From NCBI GenBank assembly GCA_012845835.1, contig JABAKD010000017.1:7016428-7080427 (forward strand): a stretch of DNA of 64,000 bases, read 5' to 3'. Under the pieces are notes generated by a model that saw only the letters and a program-made list of their open reading frames with translations, was not told the origin of the DNA and ran no database searches. The first letter of the stretch is position 1, and each line of letters begins with the position of its first letter. Source of the DNA: Undaria pinnatifida (lineage: Eukaryota > Sar > Phaeophyceae > Laminariales > Alariaceae). The position numbers and the translations under genes were made by a program. Positions 52,330-62,729 of the stretch are shown piece by piece.

Positions 52330-52617
52330 GACGCGTGCTGCAACAGAGAGGTATCACTCTTTTGTCTGAAATGGGTGCTGAACGACGTTGGCGGGGGGCT
52401 CCTCAGACCAAAATCGTCGGGAAAAATGGCCTTATTGTTTTGCATGATTTCTCGTGGTGTGCCTCAGGCCAGATGGTATTTTTCATCCAGTATGTCGTGC
52501 TCATTTCTTCGTTTTAGTTTTTGTCAAAAATCACTTTTTTGTTGAGAAGGGTCTTAAGCTCCCAAATTTGCGAAACCTAAAAAAAAAAAGTGGTGCGCCT
52601 CTATCGAAGAACGCGCC
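52330..52617 (-). mobile_element. MITE-F, whole copy
   Basis: 288 bp, GACGCGTGCTGCAACAGAGA to CCTCTATCGAAGAACGCGCC. CAAAATCGTCGGGAAAAATG, GCATGATTTCTCGTGGTGTG, GGGTCTTAAGCTCCCAAATT. Confidence 0.88.
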
Positions 52618-52745
52618 TCGAATCAATCCACCGAGGGAAGGTAGGCATATGGCGCGGGGCGAGGAAATCCGGGCGGAGGCCTAGGCCACTGCCGGCGGAA
52701 AGGCACACATCATGCTGGTGATGGCCAAACCAGTTTCTTGGGCAA

Positions 52746-52748
<3 letters not shown>

Positions 52749-52776
<28 letters not shown>

Positions 52777-52784
52777 ACCCCCTG
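52749..52784. repeat. Poly-C tract
   Basis: About 28 C, one A, then C4. Possible sequencing-length uncertainty. Confidence 0.95.
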
Positions 52785-52892
52785 TCTCCTCACATGACGA
52801 GTGTCTCCAGAAGAGAAATAAAATGGTTCATCTCGCCACGTTTTTTGGGGGGAGGAACGGACTGCTTGATGATTGGTGTGAAACATTGTAGA

Positions 52893-53170
52893 CGCGCACC
52901 TGCTACGCTAAGGGAAGGGAAGGTAATCGCGCTTTCGATCTACTCTATCTTGGTTTTTTGTCAATGGCCCCGGGCTCCTTGACGACCCGAAATCGTCGGG
53001 GTTTCTTCATAACTCTTTCGTTTTTATTTATTTATTTATTTTATTTGCGATCTGGATATTTTTATGCATATAAGGCCATGGTGTGGGCTTTTGGTGAGTC
53101 GGAACATTTCTCTGTCGATTTCTTCCAAAAAAAAAAAAAAAAAAAACGGGTGAGAGATGTAGCGCTCCGC
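52893..53170 (-). mobile_element. MITE-F, degenerate copy
   Basis: GCGCACCTGCTACGCTAAGG, GGGCTCCTTGACGACCCGAA, ATCGTCGGGG. Right end lost in A20. Confidence 0.5.
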
Positions 53171-53500
53171 GAGTGAAACGAGCTTCACAAAAAAAAAGGT
53201 GTATTTTTTATTTATCGTATACATGTAGCATGTGTCGGTCATGCATCATAACCGGCAAGCCAATAGCTCTCATAGAAACCCTGAGTTTTGTCCTCGACCT
53301 TGTCTGTTCCCTTGCTCCGCGGGTTCTTTTGACGTTTTTCTGGCCGGATGGGGGGGGTGGGGGGGGGCGTAATTGCCTCCTGTAGATAAAGGCCTCGGGT
53401 ATGTGCTTAACTCGAGCGCGGCCTCCGACAACAACCCGTTCGACCATCAAGTATCGTACAACCCGGCGTCGTCAATAGCGGTGAGAGACGGGGGGGGGGG

Positions 53501-54000
53501 NNNNNNNNNNNNNNNNNNNNNNNNNNNNNNNNNNNNNNNNNNNNNNNNNNNNNNNNNNNNNNNNNNNNNNNNNNNNNNNNNNNNNNNNNNNNNNNNNNNN
53601 NNNNNNNNNNNNNNNNNNNNNNNNNNNNNNNNNNNNNNNNNNNNNNNNNNNNNNNNNNNNNNNNNNNNNNNNNNNNNNNNNNNNNNNNNNNNNNNNNNNN
53701 NNNNNNNNNNNNNNNNNNNNNNNNNNNNNNNNNNNNNNNNNNNNNNNNNNNNNNNNNNNNNNNNNNNNNNNNNNNNNNNNNNNNNNNNNNNNNNNNNNNN
53801 NNNNNNNNNNNNNNNNNNNNNNNNNNNNNNNNNNNNNNNNNNNNNNNNNNNNNNNNNNNNNNNNNNNNNNNNNNNNNNNNNNNNNNNNNNNNNNNNNNNN
53901 NNNNNNNNNNNNNNNNNNNNNNNNNNNNNNNNNNNNNNNNNNNNNNNNNNNNNNNNNNNNNNNNNNNNNNNNNNNNNNNNNNNNNNNNNNNNNNNNNNNN
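53501..54000. other. Assembly gap, 500 N
   Basis: Exactly 500 N, a placeholder of conventional size. The gap follows a G10 run, so the read path broke at a homopolymer. True length unknown. Confidence 1.
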
Positions 54001-54232
54001 ATTTTTCGAGAAAAAACCAAAACTGCTACGTACACGTCGTAAACCAAATTGAAAACTCCCATGGCCGATGAGGTACAGATACAGTACCCCGACGAGAATC
54101 ACGAGCAAAAAAAAAAAAATGTTTTTTCTTGTTTTTCCTGGGCGATTTTGGGTTACTTAAGGAGCCCTGTCGTTAAAAAAACATTTCGGATGAAAACTGC
54201 TACGTACCTCTATCGTACGTAGCACAAAATAA
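54001..54232 (+). mobile_element. MITE-F, left part hidden by gap
   Basis: TTGAAAACTCCCATGGCCGA, CCCCGACGAGAATCACGAGC, GATTTTGGGTTACTTAAGGA. Right end CCTCTATCGTACGTAGCAC. Confidence 0.8.
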
Positions 54233-54370
54233 AAAACCTTGATGATGAGCTCCTCCTCCTCGTCCTCCTCCTCCTCCTGTCTTGAGACAGGAAGTCTCAC
54301 CCGATAAACTAGTCTACGTGACTTGGAAGGCATTCTTCGCTCTCCCCACCCGACCAACACATACATGTAT

Positions 54371-54643
54371 GACGCATGCTACGCACGGTAGATCAGGGTA
54401 GCACGGTTTTTTTTGCTACTTTTTTTTCTGGAGTGAGACGGGATTCCTTAACCCACAACCGGCGGAAATCGTCGATTTGATTTTATTATGATCCTCGTCA
54501 GCGATGATACAAAAAGCAGGTTTACTCTTCTCCAAATCAGTTTTTTCGGGAGAACAAGTCTTGCAAGCGCACGAAATTTGAGGAGCTTGTTGCTCACTCG
54601 GAAAAAAAAAGGGGGTGCACCTCTTATCATCGTAGCACGCGTC
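54371..54643 (-). mobile_element. MITE-F, whole copy
   Basis: 273 bp, GACGCATGCTACGCACGGTA to TTATCATCGTAGCACGCGTC. TCCTTAACCCACAACCGGCG, CTCTTCTCCAAATCAGTTTT. Confidence 0.87.
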
Positions 54644-54749
54644 ATATACTAATATACTCGTAAATAAGGTGATCATACAAACCGATAGACCATACTTCCA
54701 TCAGGACCTCAATCAAATGGTCAGAAACGTTTAGCCCGAAAAGTATACC

Positions 54750-54958
54750 CCCTCTCCCTCCCCCTCCCCCTCCCCCTCCCCCTCCCCCTCCCCCTCCCCC
54801 TCCCCCTCCCCCTCCCCCTCCCCCTCCCCCTCCCCTCCCCCTCCCCCTCCCCCTCCCCCTCCCCCTCCCCCTCCCCCTCCCCCTCCCCCTCCCCCTCCCC
54901 CTCCCCCTCCCCCTCCCCCTCCCCCTCCCCCCACCCCCCCCGCTCGCCCCCCCCCCCG
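54750..54958. repeat. (CCCCCT)n array, then poly-C
   Basis: About 30 CCCCCT/CTCCCC hexamers (54750-54928), then C7-C9 runs. The G-rich complement (AGGGGG)n could form quadruplexes; the tract is also a polypurine/polypyrimidine mirror suited to triplex DNA. Gives Gly-Arg and Gly-Glu artefact proteins. Confidence 0.98.
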
Positions 54959-55024
54959 GGGGAATATGACGGGATAACGTAGTCGAGAATAAATGGAAGG
55001 ATTTAGGGGGATACCAAGAAAAGA

Positions 55025-55026
55025 TG

Positions 55027-55112
<86 letters not shown>

Positions 55113-55119
55113 GCTACTG

Positions 55120-55157
<38 letters not shown>

Positions 55158-55230
55158 GCTACTACTACTACTACTACTACTACTACTGCTACTGCTACTA
55201 GTACTACTACTACTACTCCTACTACTACTT

Positions 55231-55261
<31 letters not shown>

Positions 55262-55262
55262 A

Positions 55263-55331
<69 letters not shown>

Positions 55332-55332
55332 G

Positions 55333-55382
<50 letters not shown>

Positions 55383-55442
55383 GCTACTACTGCTACTACT
55401 ACTGCTACTACTACTACTACTACTACTACTACCTCTACTACT
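55025..55442. repeat. (CTA)n array, ~418 bp
   Basis: About 139 CTA units with interruptions CTG (about ten), and single CTT, CCT, CAA and TAG variants. The interruptions cluster in three groups. Open in several frames, producing long poly-Ser, poly-Leu and poly-Thr artefacts. Confidence 0.98.
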
Positions 55443-56227
55443 GCCTACAGATAAGTTTGGCGGGTACATGGCAGAAGAAGTACAAGAAAAAATAAACGGA
55501 AGAAAGAGAAAAAGGCTGGCAGCGCTAAGCACTGAGCAAGGTGAAAGAGCAGAGATACAAATAAGTTATTGTGTTTTTTCAACCATTTCACCCCCAGTGG
55601 GTCCATTCAGAACTATCATCGGTATGTACTAGATTTACTATGGTTTAGGGTTGGGGTTAGGGCCAGGGTGAGGGCTAGTTCCATCCATTGTGAAAAACGC
55701 AACACTCTGTTGTTGGACACCCTTAAAGGGGAGAGCACTTAGTAGAGATCTACGATACGGGGGGTTGAGGGAAGATATTGGAATGAAAACGTATGTATCT
55801 TCATGGCGGGTCAATGGACTACGCGAAAACGCTGAATGAAGCTACGACTTCGTGTAGGGAACCTGGACCTAGCAGAAAGGAAAAAGGGATATGCCTGTAA
55901 GTAGTCCTAGTCGTAGGCGGGAGGAGGAGGAGGAGGAGGACGACGTGGCTACAAATATGTGCCTACAAATATGTGCCCGTGTGGTACAACAACAGAAGAG
56001 TAGGACTCACATATATTAGTAGGAGAATGTCAGATATACAAGGAGGAACGGTAACGGGATGCGTTACAGGAGAAGATGAAGAAATTAGACGCATGTGAGA
56101 CCGAAGAGTTATGTAAAGTAGATGGAGTAGCGAGGAAACGATCACGCTGTCCCAGGAGATAGATGGTGGCCGCAGACGGCGAAACAGGACGGGGGACGGG
56201 GGACAAGCAAACAGTCTCTATGTCATA
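55443..56227. other. No gene recognised; telomere-like patch
   Basis: GGTTTAGGGTTGGGGTTAGG at about 55644 is telomere-like. (GGA)n near 55920. A frame continuing out of the CTA array reads a Lys/Arg-rich stretch (EKINGRKRKR) without a recognised domain. Confidence 0.35.
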
Positions 56228-56400
56228 CGTGGAAGAAGCGTAATGAGCGCCCAAATGTTAGAGGTGTCTCTATTAGGGATAGTAGGAACGGTGCTCCGTC
56301 TCCAAAGGGATGCGTGGTCAATGGTCAAATGACTAAGGCCAGCAGCAAGTGAGAACGCCCCGCCCAAACATGCCCCCCCCCCACCCCCCCCCCCCAACCC
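56228..56400. repeat. Dispersed repeat J with poly-C
   Basis: AATGAGCGCCCAAATGTTAG, GGAACGGTGCTCCGTCTCCA, GCGTGGTCAATGGTCAAATG, ACTAAGGCCAGCAGCAAGTG, then poly-C. Matches 40240-40330 (same strand) and 33060-33215 (inverted). Confidence 0.65.
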
Positions 56401-56477
56401 TACTGTAGCAAGTAAATGCATCGGCAATCCCCCCCTCCCCTTATCTCGAGACTATTGCTTTCATTTTTTTTCCGTTT

Positions 56478-56831
56478 ATATTGTTCAGGCTCCCAAGTCC
56501 TTTAAAACTCCGCCCTCCCCTCACCGGATATGGTATTCGACTTTCAGGATTCACTTGATAAACTGATGCATTTCCTTCCACAACTGTCAGATTTTGTCCC
56601 CCTCAGAAACGGGTTTTATAGTTTCCGCGCACAGACTGACTAAAATCACCCTGTTGGCCCTGATGGCTACACTGTAGGTGTAAGGGGAGTCGCCGACCTA
56701 TATCCTCAATGAGGACACACAACCCGTAATACGCGCGATCGGAGTATCACACACAGCTTGCAAAGATGAGTTTAGACGAAATCTTCGATCTCACAGCTGG
56801 AGTGTAGTTTCATTTTTTATGATATTGTTCA
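56478..56831 (+). mobile_element. Retroposon I, longest copy, 10-bp target duplication
   Basis: Body 56488-56821, flanked by ATATTGTTCA at 56478-56487 and 56822-56831. Landmarks: AAGTCCTTTAAAACTCCGCC, GTCCCCCTCAGAAACGGGTT, TTTCCGCGCACAGACTGACT, GGGGAGTCGCCGACCTATAT, TCACAGCTGGAGTGTAG, TTTCATTTTTTATG. No A/B boxes seen, so it may be a 3' piece of a longer LINE or a SINE of another origin. Confidence 0.85.
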
Positions 56832-57300
56832 CGGCAAGAAGAGCAATCCCACACCGTTCGTCGTTTCTCTCGGAATGATCTGCCCATAGTTCACGCGCTC
56901 TCCTCGCGCTATTAAATAATTCCGGTCGTACGTGTGGGACGTCATAATAGATGGGTGGTCTTATCACCCGGGGGTGGATGCGATAACAACGGGTGTGATA
57001 GCAGCGGGCACACACACAAAAAAAGGGGAAAAATGTTTTTTTTATCACGTCATTCATGGCGGTTTCACTAGCACGTTGGGGGTGTAAGGTCGCGGCTTAA
57101 GTTAGAGTTCGTCCCTAATAAAAACGATCGCAAAAAAAAACACACACACACACACATATGCACAAAAATTCAATCCTGACAGAAGGAAGGTAACAATATT
57201 CCTGACGTATTAACCAAACTTACTATTACGGAAATTTGTCGCCTTTAAAAGACAACCTACAAAAATCAGGGAATCACGCATTTTTTTTCCAGGAAAAAAT
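56832..57300. other. No gene recognised
   Basis: (CA)n at 57138-57158. An 88-residue minus frame has no domain. Nothing else seen. Confidence 0.3.
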
Positions 57301-57301
57301 C

Positions 57302-57508
57302 CTGACACGATAGACGTGCACCACTTTGATCTTTTTCTGAGGTCCCTCTACAGCAACAACTTAAATCCCGTTTATGGGGACAAAACTACTTGGATTTAGT
57401 GCTGGGAGGGTTGGGGGGCTCCAAAGGGGGTTAGTGTTAACCCCAAAACTGATCTCGGGAGAAAAATAAATCTGATTTCGCCGGTCGGAGGATGAAAAAA
57501 AATCCCGT
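57302..57508 (+). mobile_element. MITE-F fragment with MITE-G
   Basis: GACACGATAGACGTGCACCA, CTGAGGTCCCTC, then MITE-G (about 57350-57430: CAAAACTACTTGGATTTAGT, GGGGGGCTCCAAAGGGGGTT), then TTAACCCCAAAACTGATCTC, GGATGAAAAAAAATCCCGT. Confidence 0.65.
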
Positions 57509-57871
57509 ATTTCGCTGCAACAACAACAGAGGTACGAGTCTCTTTTGTTGGTTGGTGTAAAATCTTTTCTAAATGACGCCCGGGGGCTGGCTCTCTCCTT
57601 GTCCCAATATCTTCGGGAAAAAAACTTACATTATATAGTATTATTAGGACTTTTTTATTCATTTTTTTTGCGTGGTCCTCGTTGTGTATACCTAGGCTGA
57701 GGCTATGTATATACATGGGATTCTTTTTCCGGTAATCTTGCTGTTGTAGCAGTTTTTTTTTTTTTCCCCCAAAAATCGGTTTTTGAGTGAGGTCTTAACC
57801 TCTCTAAATTTAGGAAACCTCACTCCAACAAAAAAAAATGGTGCGCACTTCTATTGTACGTAGCACGCCTC
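57509..57871 (-). mobile_element. MITE-F copy
   Basis: GCTGCAACAACAACAGAGGT, GGCTCTCTCCTTGTCCCAAT, CGTGGTCCTCGTTGTGTATA, GAGGTCTTAACCTC. Right end TTCTATTGTACGTAGCACGC. Confidence 0.7.
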
Positions 57872-57874
57872 TAG

Positions 57875-58023
57875 GAACACCACGTACGTGACGAGAAGAG
57901 TGTCCTGCACGTGCAACAAAAAAAATGGCGATTTTTTTTCCGACAAGTTTGGGTTAAGGAGGCCAGCCATTCAGAAATCATTTTCGCCACAAAACGGCAT
58001 ACCTCCAGCGTAGTCATGCGTCT
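57875..58023 (+). mobile_element. MITE-F, right-part fragment
   Basis: CGACAAGTTTGGGTTAAGGA, CCATTCAGAAATCATTTTCG, ACCTCCAGCGTAGTCATGCG. Confidence 0.65.
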
Positions 58024-58065
58024 CTCTTCTTGTTTGGAAAATGTCAAAACGATTCAAAAGTCCAT

Positions 58066-58207
58066 ATATATATACGTACAATGAGGACACACAACTCGTA
58101 ATGCGCGCGATCGGAGTATCACACACAGCTTGCAAAGATGAGTTTCGACGAAATCTTCGATCTCACAGCTGGAGTGTATTTTCATTTTTTATAATATATA
58201 TACGTAC
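58066..58207 (+). mobile_element. Retroposon I, 5'-truncated, 13-14-bp target duplication
   Basis: Body 58080-58194 holds only the 3' third (AATGAGGACACACAACTCGT … TTTCATTTTTTATAA). TATATATACGTAC flanks it at 58067-58079 and 58195-58207. This is the expected product of target-primed reverse transcription and fixes the 3' end of the family. Confidence 0.9.
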
Positions 58208-59000
58208 GAGTACTCCGTACATGCATGTACACAGCTAGCTGTCTGTCTGTCACACTCGTGATTCGCCCAAAAATTCCCCCCCCACACCTTTTTTTTTTTG
58301 TTGTGTCACGATCCCTGACCCTCTTGTGTTTTTTTTCGCTAGGAGCGGCCCTTTTAGATAGAGAGGTCCGACTCTATCTTGTTGTGATTGTTAATGTCTG
58401 AAAAACGAAGAAAAAAAAACTCCGAAAAACACATTAATTATTAATTATTAATCATTAATTGTTGAAAGAAAAACCATTTCAAACACAATACACGTCGTAT
58501 TAAATTGTAGTGAATGAAGGCTGTCCGAGTTTTTTTTTTTCTTGTTATATTTCTGTCCGCCCCGGACAATGCGCGGCAGCGTCCCACAAGCTTCAACATC
58601 GACCGCCCACAAAGCATGGATCCCAGCAAAAACACGACAACATATCATATAACAAAACAAACAAAAAGGAAAAACCAACAAAAACAAAGTACCGAATAAA
58701 TACGTCCTCGGGTACGTTTTTTTTTTTCTGGCAGTTTTTCTCTTTTTTTTGCGTGCGTGTCACAACTACTAAGCAACTGATGACCAAAATATAAAACAAA
58801 TTGCGCGACTTTCCGGATGGGTCTGATAGCTTGGACTCGGCGCAAACGCAGAACACACGGGCGGGCAAAAAACTTCCTGGTGGTGAACTGATTGGCCTAG
58901 ACAGGCTTTTCCGGCGCGCCTTTTCGCTTTCTTTTCTTCTTTTTTCGTCAACAAAATGTCGCCTCGGAGCCACCGGAGACTGCCCTCACGACAAAAACTC
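58208..59000. other. No gene recognised
   Basis: (TTAATTA)n-like AT patch 58433-58465. A 126-residue minus frame (58593-58973) is Lys-rich through poly-T/A tracts. No domain. Confidence 0.35.
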
Positions 59001-59004
59001 TCTT

Positions 59005-59150
59005 CCTCTGAGACCCCCAGGAATTGGAACACAGCTTGGACACTTCGCGCATTTATACGTACGTCTGCCCGTATATATATCCGGCCGATCTATAACATGA
59101 TATCATGCTAACACTATCCCGCCGTTCCAGGAAGAAGGGAGAGCTGAGAG
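59005..59150 (+). mobile_element. SINE-E fragment
   Basis: CCCCCAGGAATTGGAACACA, GTCTGCCCGTATATATATCC, GGCCGATCT, then about 22 extra bases, then ATCCCGCCGTTCCAGGAAGA. Body only, no A or B box. Confidence 0.55.
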
Positions 59151-59391
59151 GCGCAAAAGACGCTGCAAAAATATATAGGTATTGTAACGATTTTTCGGGA
59201 ACAATTAATTTCGGTCTCTTCTGAATGACCGGACTTCTTAATAACCAAAATTCGTCGGAATTTCGTTTTTTTGTTCATTGTATTTTTGTGGAATTGGATG
59301 TTTTTTCGTTGTTGTGTTCACCTATTTATAAATAGCTACAAGAAGAGTAGCACATTATTTCAGGATTATTATTCGTTGGTTGACCAAAAAT

Positions 59392-59640
59392 GGTTGATTC
59401 TACGATAGCCCCCCCGAAACCTGCGATATTCTTTACCAACCGTTGTTTCATGGCTGCTCGACACAAGGAAGGATACTATTGAAAAAAAGTGTCCATGTAA
59501 TTTCTTGTCTGTGTTGAAAGGGCTTATCGATCGATGACGTCGAGGTGTCGAGAGGGACCCCGTACTTAAGGGGCTGGTTTTGAAACCGGTGATTTCGTTA
59601 AAGGAATGTTGGGGGGGCTACCGAAGAACGACTCGGGTGT
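59392..59640 (-). mobile_element. MITE-S copy
   Basis: TTGATTCTACGATAGCCCCC … GAATGTTGGGGGGGCTACCG. Interior CCAACCGTTGTTTCATGGCT, GCTCGACACAAGGAAGGATA, CGATGACGTCGAGGTGTCGA, GGTTTTGAAACCGGTGATTT. Confidence 0.7.
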
Positions 59641-59996
59641 ACAAATATATGTGAACCGCACCTACCTACCTGACTGATTGATGTGTGGATTGTGCTTATT
59701 GAGGGTTCACTGCTGATGATGGTGGGTTTTTTTTTTCGTTTTTTTTTTTCCCCGTATTATTTTTACCCCCCGACACATACATGAAGAGAATTTACGCACA
59801 AAATGAAGGGATTTAGAGTTTTGTTTGCCTTGTCATGTTCGATGTTAGAGGGGGAGGCGACAGATATATGTATCAATTTCTTCGTTTTTTTTTTTTTTTT
59901 TTCTTAAATCGGTTTTTGGGATAAGTACGATACAATGTTTTTTTTTTCGGAATTACCGAGCTCCTTATGACCAAAATTATTCGTCGGAATTTTTCG

Positions 59997-60028
59997 GGGG
60001 GGGGGGGGGGGGGGGGGCGGGGGGGGGG
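59997..60028. repeat. Poly-G tract
   Basis: About 30 G with one C. It follows a MITE-F trace (GAGCTCCTTATGACCAAAAT, 59957-59995). Confidence 0.95.
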
Positions 60029-60129
60029 TTCTCGTGGAATATTTTTTCGTGGTGGTTTTTTCTCGTGGGATATTTTTTCGTGGTGTACAGTACCTACTAT
60101 TGATAACTGTCGCATGGGGCTGTTCATTG

Positions 60130-60535
60130 GATACAAACAACATAGACTACATACCTAGGGAAAGGAAAATCAGTAAAAAACAAAAAGGGAGGAGGTGTGG
60201 GGGAAAGGAATAGAGAAACGTTTTTTGGCGGAAGAAACCCCTGCTTTATTTATATGGTGCGATATAATTCTACTTCATATAGGCACTACTACTGCTGCCT
60301 TTGGGAGGATGTTCGAGTTACATCGGAACGGCAGCTACGCTATGTTGTCGGGGGGCAAAACAAATAATAATGATAATTTATAATATATGCCTGGGCTGGA
60401 CCTCCGCTGGCCTGCCACATACACAGGGAGTACACAGGAGCTTGCGTACAAACCCGGTGAACCAAAGCAGCCCGCTCCAAACGTTAACTCACACGGCAGC
60501 AATTGTTTTACGCATACTGAATCCCACAGAGATGT
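60130..60535. other. No gene recognised
   Basis: CGAGTTACATCGGAACGGCA and ACGCTATGTTGTCGG echo 2303-2345 (CGATTTACATCGGAATGCGG, CGCTATATTGCCTG), a weak two-copy match. Otherwise unique. Confidence 0.4.
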
Positions 60536-60705
60536 ATGTCTCTTCCTCGCTTGAGGAGCTCAATCGGGCAGGTACATTATTAGTTAATCCAACAACTGCA
60601 ACCTTTACCGTGGGATGGCTAGTTCCTCACTAGAGCTCAATCGGACAACAGGTACATTATTAGTTAATCCTACAACTGCAACCCTTACCGTGGGATGACT
60701 CTCTG
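60536..60705 (+). repeat. B-repeat, two units
   Basis: GAGCTCAATCGGGCAGGTAC, ATTATTAGTTAATCCAACAA, CTGCAACCTTTACCGTGGGA, twice. Matches 33505-33680 directly and 1166-1546 inverted. Confidence 0.8.
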
Positions 60706-60724
60706 GTTGAGTTCCCCTCAACGC

Positions 60725-60895
60725 GGGTAATACAGTTTCCGTGAGAAGGACCAGGTTGAACGTCTTTGTAGGACTGTTGTGACCCTGGCGTTAGCAGGGG
60801 AGTCACCGACGACCCGTATCCTTCACGAGGGTAGACCCACCCCGTAACACGCGCGCGATCGAAGTGTCACACGCGGCTTGCAAAACTGAGTTTGA
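60725..60895 (+). mobile_element. Retroposon I, diverged copy
   Basis: ACAGTTTCCGTGAGAAGGAC, GTGACCCTGGCGTTAGCAGG, GGAGTCACCGACGACCCGTA, CACGCGCGCGATCGAAGTGT, GGCTTGCAAAACTGAGTTTG. Confidence 0.65.
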
Positions 60896-60896
60896 T

Positions 60897-61208
60897 AGGG
60901 CTCCTTAACCCAAACTTCGTCGGAAATGTAAGAGACCACATTTTTTTTTGGTTCGTGATCCTCGTTGTGTGCTTAGGTCATGGGATTTTTCATCCGGTAT
61001 GTATTAATAACTTTTCATTTTTATTTTCCCAAAAATCAGTTTTTGGGATAAGGTCTTGACCCCTTTGGGGCCCCGAACCCCTCCCTATACTAAGTCCAAG
61101 TAATTTTTTCGCCAAAAACGGGTTTCCAGTTGTAAAAGGGGTTGAGCTCCCAAATCGAGGGGTAGTATTGAGAAGAAAAGTGATGCACTTCTATCGTAGA
61201 ACGCGTCG
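60897..61208 (-). mobile_element. MITE-F with nested MITE-G
   Basis: GGGCTCCTTAACCCAAACTT, CGTGATCCTCGTTGTGTGCT, GGGATTTTTCATCCGGTATG, GGGATAAGGTCTTGA, [MITE-G], TTGAGCTCCCAAATCGAGGG. Right end TTCTATCGTAGAACGCGTC. Confidence 0.82.
61060..61141 (-). mobile_element. MITE-G inside MITE-F, TTGA flanks
   Basis: 82 bp between TTGA at 61056-61059 and 61142-61145, at the MITE-F box GGTCTTAAGCTCCC, a different TTAA site from that used at 5715 and 38460. TTGA on both sides fits a TTAA-type duplication with one shared substitution. Confidence 0.83.
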
Positions 61209-61235
61209 GAAAAAAAAAGAAGTTAACCCCGCTTA

Positions 61236-61540
61236 CCGTAGAATCATGTTTGTTTTTTTTTTTTTCCGGGAGGCTCTTCGTCGATTTCATGGGAGCTTTA
61301 ATCTTGAGACCTCTCTCGGAAAAAAAACAACAACTGATTTTCGAGAGAAAAGCTAAAACTGCTACCAGAGGGTACCGGATGAAAACTCCCATGGCCTTAT
61401 TAGGGTGCACAGCAACAACAAGAAGAAGAATCGTGCAAAAAAAAAACAGTATCTGTTTCCGACGATATTGGGTCAAGGAGCGCCGTCGTTCAGAAAGTGA
61501 TTTCGCCAAAAAACGGTATACCTCTATCGCAGCCCGCGGC
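61236..61540 (+). mobile_element. MITE-F copy
   Basis: CATGGGAGCTTTAATCTTGA, GGTACCGGATGAAAACTCCC, ATGGCCTTATTAGGGTGCAC, GGGTCAAGGAGCGCCGTCGT, CGCCAAAAAACGGTATACC. Right end CTCTATCGCAGCCCGCG. Confidence 0.78.
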
Positions 61541-61562
61541 CGTGGCTTTGGCCAATCAATGT

Positions 61563-61729
61563 ACATGTATGCACTTGAAAAATCCCAGGGCTTTAGGGTG
61601 CACAACAACAACAAGAAGAATCATGCAAAAAATTAGTAACATTATTCCGGGCGATTTTGGGGATTAAGGATCTCCCGTCATTCAGAGAGGTATTTCGCCA
61701 AAAAACGGTATACCTCTATCGCGGCACTT
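61563..61729 (+). mobile_element. MITE-F, right-part copy
   Basis: CACTTGAAAAATCCCAGGGC, GGTGCACAACAACAACAAGA, GGCGATTTTGGGGATTAAGG, CCAAAAAACGGTATACCTCT. Very like the right half of the preceding copy, including the ACAACAACAAGAAG variant, so it may be a local duplication. Confidence 0.75.
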
Positions 61730-61882
61730 GGGGTTAGGGTTTGACCAGTGTAGCACACGTACCTGGTATGCGTTTGAACGAGTTCAAACTCGCTAAACAA
61801 AAATTTCAAGACTGAAAACAAGTCCTCTCCTCGCTCCTCGGCGTATTTCGCTTGTTGTTGTTGTTGTTGTTCTTTTTTTTTT

Positions 61883-61896
61883 GCCCCCCCCCCCCG

Positions 61897-61933
<37 letters not shown>

Positions 61934-61938
61934 CCCCT
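61883..61938. repeat. Poly-C tract
   Basis: About 50 C with two or three G interruptions, preceded by TTGTTGTTGTTGTTG and T9. Confidence 0.97.
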
Positions 61939-62053
61939 CGCGTTTTTCCTGCATGCAGTCCGTGCAACAAATCCTGGTGTCCCCGGACGGCACTACTCTG
62001 GTCACGCTCGGCGACGGTGGCTCCGGCATGGGGACATTCGGAGTGTTCAGGTG

Positions 62054-62363
62054 GGCGATAGAAGGGGTAGCGCTTTTTTCCCGCGTCTAAAACTTTCTTT
62101 TTCAACGACGGTGGGGAAGTAAAATCGTCGATGTTGAACTCGTTGTATTCCTCTGCACGGTTTTCGTTGTATACCTTCTACCATTCATCTTAGTAGGCCA
62201 TGGTATTTTGCTCAAATCCGGTATGTTAATACATAGATAGCCAGTTTTAGTTTTCCCTCCGGCAAACAATTCTCGTTTTTTTTTTGTTAGTTTTTTTCAA
62301 GCGACGAGGAGCGCCTCCTCAGAAAAAAAAATGACCTCAAGACTATATCGTCGTAGCACGTTC
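62054..62363 (-). mobile_element. MITE-F, degenerate copy
   Basis: GGCGATAGAAGGGGTAGCG, AAAATCGTCGATGTTGAACT, CATGGTATTTTGCTCAAATC, CCGGTATG, CCTCCTCAGAAAAAAAAATG. Right end ATATCGTCGTAGCACG. Confidence 0.6.
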
Positions 62364-62430
62364 GATCGAGAACGCCCCTCGTCATGTTTAAAGGTCTCTA
62401 CACAGCACCATTGCACCCCTTTTTTTTTCT

Positions 62431-62722
62431 GACGCGTGCTGCGATAGAGGTGTACCTTTTTTTGGCTATTTTGTTTTTCCGGATCTGGTAGGGTTCCTTA
62501 GCCCCAAATCGTCCGAAACAGGCCAAAAATATTTTTTTACTAATGATTCCCCTTGTGTACCCAGGCTGCCATGGGATTTTTTTTTTTTTTCATCACCCAG
62601 CGCTACAACACTTTTTATTTTCTCTCCAAAATCCTCTTTTGGGAGAGATCTTAAGCTCCCAAGTGTCGAGGAATCTCAGAAAAAAAAAAGCGGGTGCGCA
62701 CCTCGCTATCGTAGCCCGCGTC
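62431..62722 (-). mobile_element. MITE-F, whole copy
   Basis: 292 bp, GACGCGTGCTGCGATAGAGG to CTCGCTATCGTAGCCCGCG. GGTTCCTTAGCCCCAAATCG, CAGGCTGCCATGGGATTTTT, GAGATCTTAAGCTCCCAAG. Confidence 0.88.
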
Positions 62723-62729
62723 TCCTCTC

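Noticed and set aside
53373-54108. Frames of about 200-230 residues across 53.4-54.1 kb
   Set aside because: Mostly unknown residues from the 500-N gap.
54642-55632. Long open frames (296 residues minus, 202 and 153 residues plus) over 54.7-55.6 kb
   Set aside because: They are translations of the CCCCCT and CTA arrays (poly-Ser, poly-Leu, poly-Thr, Gly-Arg). There is no independent coding signal.
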